A DNA stretch of 64,000 bases from assembly GCA_947458875.1 (NCBI GenBank), contig CANGZD010000001.1, positions 1-64,000 on the forward strand. Direction: 5' to 3'. The notes below the pieces were generated by a model. That model searched no databases. It was not told the origin of the DNA and saw nothing but the letters and a program-made list of their open reading frames with translations. The translations under genes were made by a program, and so were the position numbers. This DNA comes from Sphingobacteriaceae bacterium. GTDB taxonomy: Bacteria > Bacteroidota > Bacteroidia > Sphingobacteriales > Sphingobacteriaceae. Every line of letters starts with the position of its first letter. The stretch's first letter is position 1. This document shows positions 61,739 to 64,000 of the stretch, one piece after another.

Positions 61739-62746
61739 ATGTCGCAAGGATCCAATTTTGTTGATTACGTAAAAATTTGTTGCCGCTCAGGTCACGGAGG
61801 GGCAGGTTCTGCGCATTTGCACCGCGATAAGCACACCGCCAAAGGTGGCCCAGATGGGGGCGATGGCGGCCGTGGTGGTCACATTATTTTAAGGGGAAAT
61901 GCACAACTGTGGACGTTACTTCATTTAAAATACCGTAAACACGTAATTGCAGAGAACGGTGAAAACGGTGGAAGTGCATTAAAAACCGGCCGCACTGGTA
62001 AAGATGAGATCCTAGAGGTGCCATTGGGGACTATTGCTAAAGATGCCGAGACCGGAGAGACCTTATTTGAGATTACACAGGATGGCGAAACCCGCATTTT
62101 AACACCCGGAGGTCGCGGAGGTTTGGGGAATTGGCATTTTAAGTCGTCTACACAGCAAACACCACGATTTGCTCAGCCTGGAGAACCCGGTTTAGAAGAG
62201 TGGATGATTTTAGAATTGAAAGTTTTGGCAGATGTGGGTTTGGTGGGCTTCCCAAATGCAGGTAAATCGACTTTATTGTCTGTAGTTTCTGCTGCAAAAC
62301 CCGAAATAGCCGATTATGCTTTCACTACCTTGGTGCCCAACCTGGGTATTGTTTCCTACCGTGATAATAAATCATTTATCATGGCAGATATTCCCGGAAT
62401 CATCGAAGGCGCATCCAAAGGGAAAGGCCTGGGTTTCCGTTTCTTACGACATATTGAACGAAATTCTGTACTGCTATTTATGGTGCCAGCTGATACCAGT
62501 CGCACCATCCAGGAAGAATATCAAATATTACTAAAAGAGTTAAAAGCCTATAACCCAGAGTTAATGCACAAACCTCGGGTTTTGGCCATCACCAAATCAG
62601 ATATGCTGGATGAAGAGTTGATGGAAGAAATGAGGAAAGATCTCCCTAAAATCCCATGTGTTTTTATTTCTTCGGTGGCACAAAAGGGTTTGTTGGAACT
62701 TAAAGATCTAATTTGGACTGCAATCAATACTGATTCCGAACAATAA
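61739..62746 (+). CDS. obgE: GTPase Obg (CgtA)
   Basis: 335 residues from the ATG at 61739. The glycine-rich Obg domain (about 1-160, [28 protein letters not shown]-type Gly repeats) is followed by a GTPase domain with [18 protein letters not shown] and TKSD. It takes part in late 50S ribosome assembly and stress control. There is no C-terminal OCT domain. In-frame codons before 61739 lie in the terminator/promoter. Confidence 0.95.
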   Translation: MSQGSNFVDYVKICCRSGHGGAGSAHLHRDKHTAKGGPDGGDGGRGGHIILRGNAQLWTLLHLKYRKHVIAENGENGGSALKTGRTGKDEILEVPLGTIAKDAETGETLFEITQDGETRILTPGGRGGLGNWHFKSSTQQTPRFAQPGEPGLEEWMILELKVLADVGLVGFPNAGKSTLLSVVSAAKPEIADYAFTTLVPNLGIVSYRDNKSFIMADIPGIIEGASKGKGLGFRFLRHIERNSVLLFMVPADTSRTIQEEYQILLKELKAYNPELMHKPRVLAITKSDMLDEELMEEMRKDLPKIPCVFISSVAQKGLLELKDLIWTAINTDSEQ

Positions 62747-62764
62747 TTGCACTAAATTTACATC

Positions 62765-63760
62765 GTGAGAATTGCTATCAACGGTTTCGGACGAATTGGG
62801 CGTATCAGTCTACGTGCCTTGCTTCAAAAAGCAGGCTTAGAAGTGGTTGCTATTAACGATTTAAGCGATACGGCCACCCTGGCCCATCTTTTTAAATACG
62901 ACTCTGTTCATCGTGGCTATCCGGGCCAGGTAAGCGCCACCTCCCATACTTTAACTGTTGATGGAAAAAGCATCCAGGTTTTTGCTGAAAAAGAGCCTAA
63001 AAATTTACCCTGGAAAGAGCTGGGTATTGATTTAGTGATTGAATCTACCGGACGTTTCACCTCAAAAGAAGGAGCCAGTCAACACCTGATTGCAGGAGCA
63101 AAACAGGTAATCATTTCTGCTCCTTCTCCAGATAAAGAAGTGCCAACCGTTGTATTGGGGGTAAACGATCAGCACATTGATCTCACTTCGCCGATTTTGT
63201 CAAATGCCTCCTGTACCACCAATAATGTGGCTCCAATGGTGAAAGTACTGGACGAATTATGGGGGATTGTTGATGGATCGATTACTACCGTCCACTCCAT
63301 GACCGGCGACCAGAACCTGCATGATGCGCCACATAAAGATTTACGCAGGGCTCGTGCTGCCTCCGCATCCATTATTCCTACCAGTACCGGTGCTGCTAAG
63401 GCCATTACCGCCATTTTTTCTCATTTGGAAGGTAAACTTGGAGGAGCCGGAATCCGGGTGCCGGTGCTCAACGGTTCGCTGACTGATTTTACTTGTACTT
63501 TAAGTAAATCTGTCAGTGCGACAGAAATCAATACAGCATTTAAAAAGGCGGCTGAAAATGAGCTCAAGGGTATTTTATCTTATACTGATGAACCCATTGT
63601 ATCTGTCGACATTCTTGATAATCCCCATTCCTGTATTTTCGATTCACAGCTCACCTCGGTAGTTGGTGGCTTGGTGAAAGTGGTGGGTTGGTACGATAAT
63701 GAATCGGGTTATTCAAACCGACTGGCCGAGCTGGCTCAACGTATTTCGAAATTAAAATAA
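62765..63760 (+). CDS. gap: Glyceraldehyde-3-phosphate dehydrogenase (type I)
   Basis: A 331-residue glycolytic enzyme. NAD-binding INGFGRIGRISLRALL is at the N-terminus, the catalytic Cys is in SNASCTTNNVAPM, and the substrate Thr region is TGAAKAITAIF. The usual second Cys/Leu of CTTNCLAP is Asn-Val here (CTTNNVAP). The start is GTG at 62765. TAAATTTA, 4 nt before it, resembles the -7 box. The next gene overlaps its stop by 1 nt. Confidence 0.96.
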   Translation: MRIAINGFGRIGRISLRALLQKAGLEVVAINDLSDTATLAHLFKYDSVHRGYPGQVSATSHTLTVDGKSIQVFAEKEPKNLPWKELGIDLVIESTGRFTSKEGASQHLIAGAKQVIISAPSPDKEVPTVVLGVNDQHIDLTSPILSNASCTTNNVAPMVKVLDELWGIVDGSITTVHSMTGDQNLHDAPHKDLRRARAASASIIPTSTGAAKAITAIFSHLEGKLGGAGIRVPVLNGSLTDFTCTLSKSVSATEINTAFKKAAENELKGILSYTDEPIVSVDILDNPHSCIFDSQLTSVVGGLVKVVGWYDNESGYSNRLAELAQRISKLK

Positions 63761-64000
63761 TGACTCAATTTATTACTCCTGCCCAAGTATTGCCACTTCG
63801 TTCCCTTGTTTTGAGGAATGGTAAACCCGAGATCGAATGTGTTTTTCCAGGCGATGAGGTCCCTGACTCCTTTCATCTTGGTTATGAAAGAAATGGGGAA
63901 ATCATTTGTGTGGCAAGTTTTTATCTCAAAGGAAAAGAAGGGTTTTCTGGAAAAGCTTATAAACTCAGAGGCATGGCCACCCATCCCGAATGGCAGGGCA
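63760..64000 (+). CDS. GNAT-family acetyltransferase (partial, cut by window end)
   Basis: Eighty codons are visible and the frame is still open at the window edge. The segment KLRGMATHPEWQG is the start of the acetyl-CoA-binding motif A (next expected residues Q/R-x-x-G-x-G/A). The ATG overlaps the gap stop (TAATG), so it is translationally coupled to gap. The substrate is unknown. Confidence 0.8.
   Translation, partial: MTQFITPAQVLPLRSLVLRNGKPEIECVFPGDEVPDSFHLGYERNGEIICVASFYLKGKEGFSGKAYKLRGMATHPEWQG

Overview
The window looks like chromosomal DNA from a member of the Bacteroidota, most probably a Sphingobacteriaceae-type organism (Pedobacter/Solitalea-like). The signs are promoters with the TAnnTTTG -7 box, a T9SS-type C-terminal sorting domain, SusC-like plug/barrel proteins, the long (three-domain) IspG, a fused HemC-HemD, weak Shine-Dalgarno signals and frequent TTG/GTG starts. 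Most of it is ordinary housekeeping DNA. I see no transposase, integrase, phage gene or CRISPR array.

Layout. 1-4.2 kb: acs, surE, lpxB and tRNA-Ala(GGC). 4.3-9.1 kb: a small secreted protein and a type I-like secretion cassette (ABC, HlyD, TolC) whose ATPase has lost most of its catalytic motifs. 9.1-12 kb: a DUF6671 Zn-ribbon protein, TsaC/Sua5 and an SbtA-like transporter. 12-17.5 kb: a sulfur/persulfide island (TauE/SafE exporter, HMA protein, DUF6132 protein, rhodanese, Crp/Fnr regulator, persulfide-dioxygenase-like MBL-rhodanese, two YeeE/YedE halves, DUF2892 protein, thioredoxin). Three promoters here share a GTnAC-N4-GTnAC-type palindrome at exactly the same distance from the -7 box. 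17.5-22.5 kb: a DUF983 protein, an orphan LuxR-type response regulator lacking its phospho-Asp, a large outer-membrane barrel with a structured leader, and a hidden 54-codon gene. 22.5-27.2 kb: topoisomerase IV B and A. 27.5-32.3 kb: a secreted SUMF1-domain protein and a T9SS-exported protein built on a 210-residue repeat.

32.3-39.5 kb is all on the minus strand: msrA, a lipoprotein, an RlmI-like methyltransferase, mlaF, mlaE, a small HTH protein, a 21-bp-period degenerate repeat array, two membrane proteins, a frameshifted YdeI/DUF1801 gene and an MGMT-family protein. 39.7-42.5 kb: SDR, PspC, LiaF-like and RDD genes. 42.6-53.8 kb: ispG and a heme operon hemA-hemCD-hemB-hemL-[histidine kinase-response regulator-TPR protein]-hemE-hemJ, with a two-component system embedded in it. 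53.8-57 kb: an ECF sigma factor, a putative anti-sigma factor, a small barrel protein and a solitary ABC ATPase. 57-59 kb: atpD-atpC on the minus strand. 59-64 kb: a small membrane protein, an RmlD-like reductase, a peroxiredoxin, tRNA-Arg(ACG), adk, obgE, gap and the start of a GNAT acetyltransferase cut by the window edge.

The most notable items are the shared-spacing palindromes of the sulfur island with its Cys-rich Crp/Fnr protein, the 21-bp array at 36816-37046, the degenerate ABC ATPase, the one-base frameshift in the YdeI-like gene, the exact 630-nt repeat in the T9SS protein, and the two-component system inside the heme operon.
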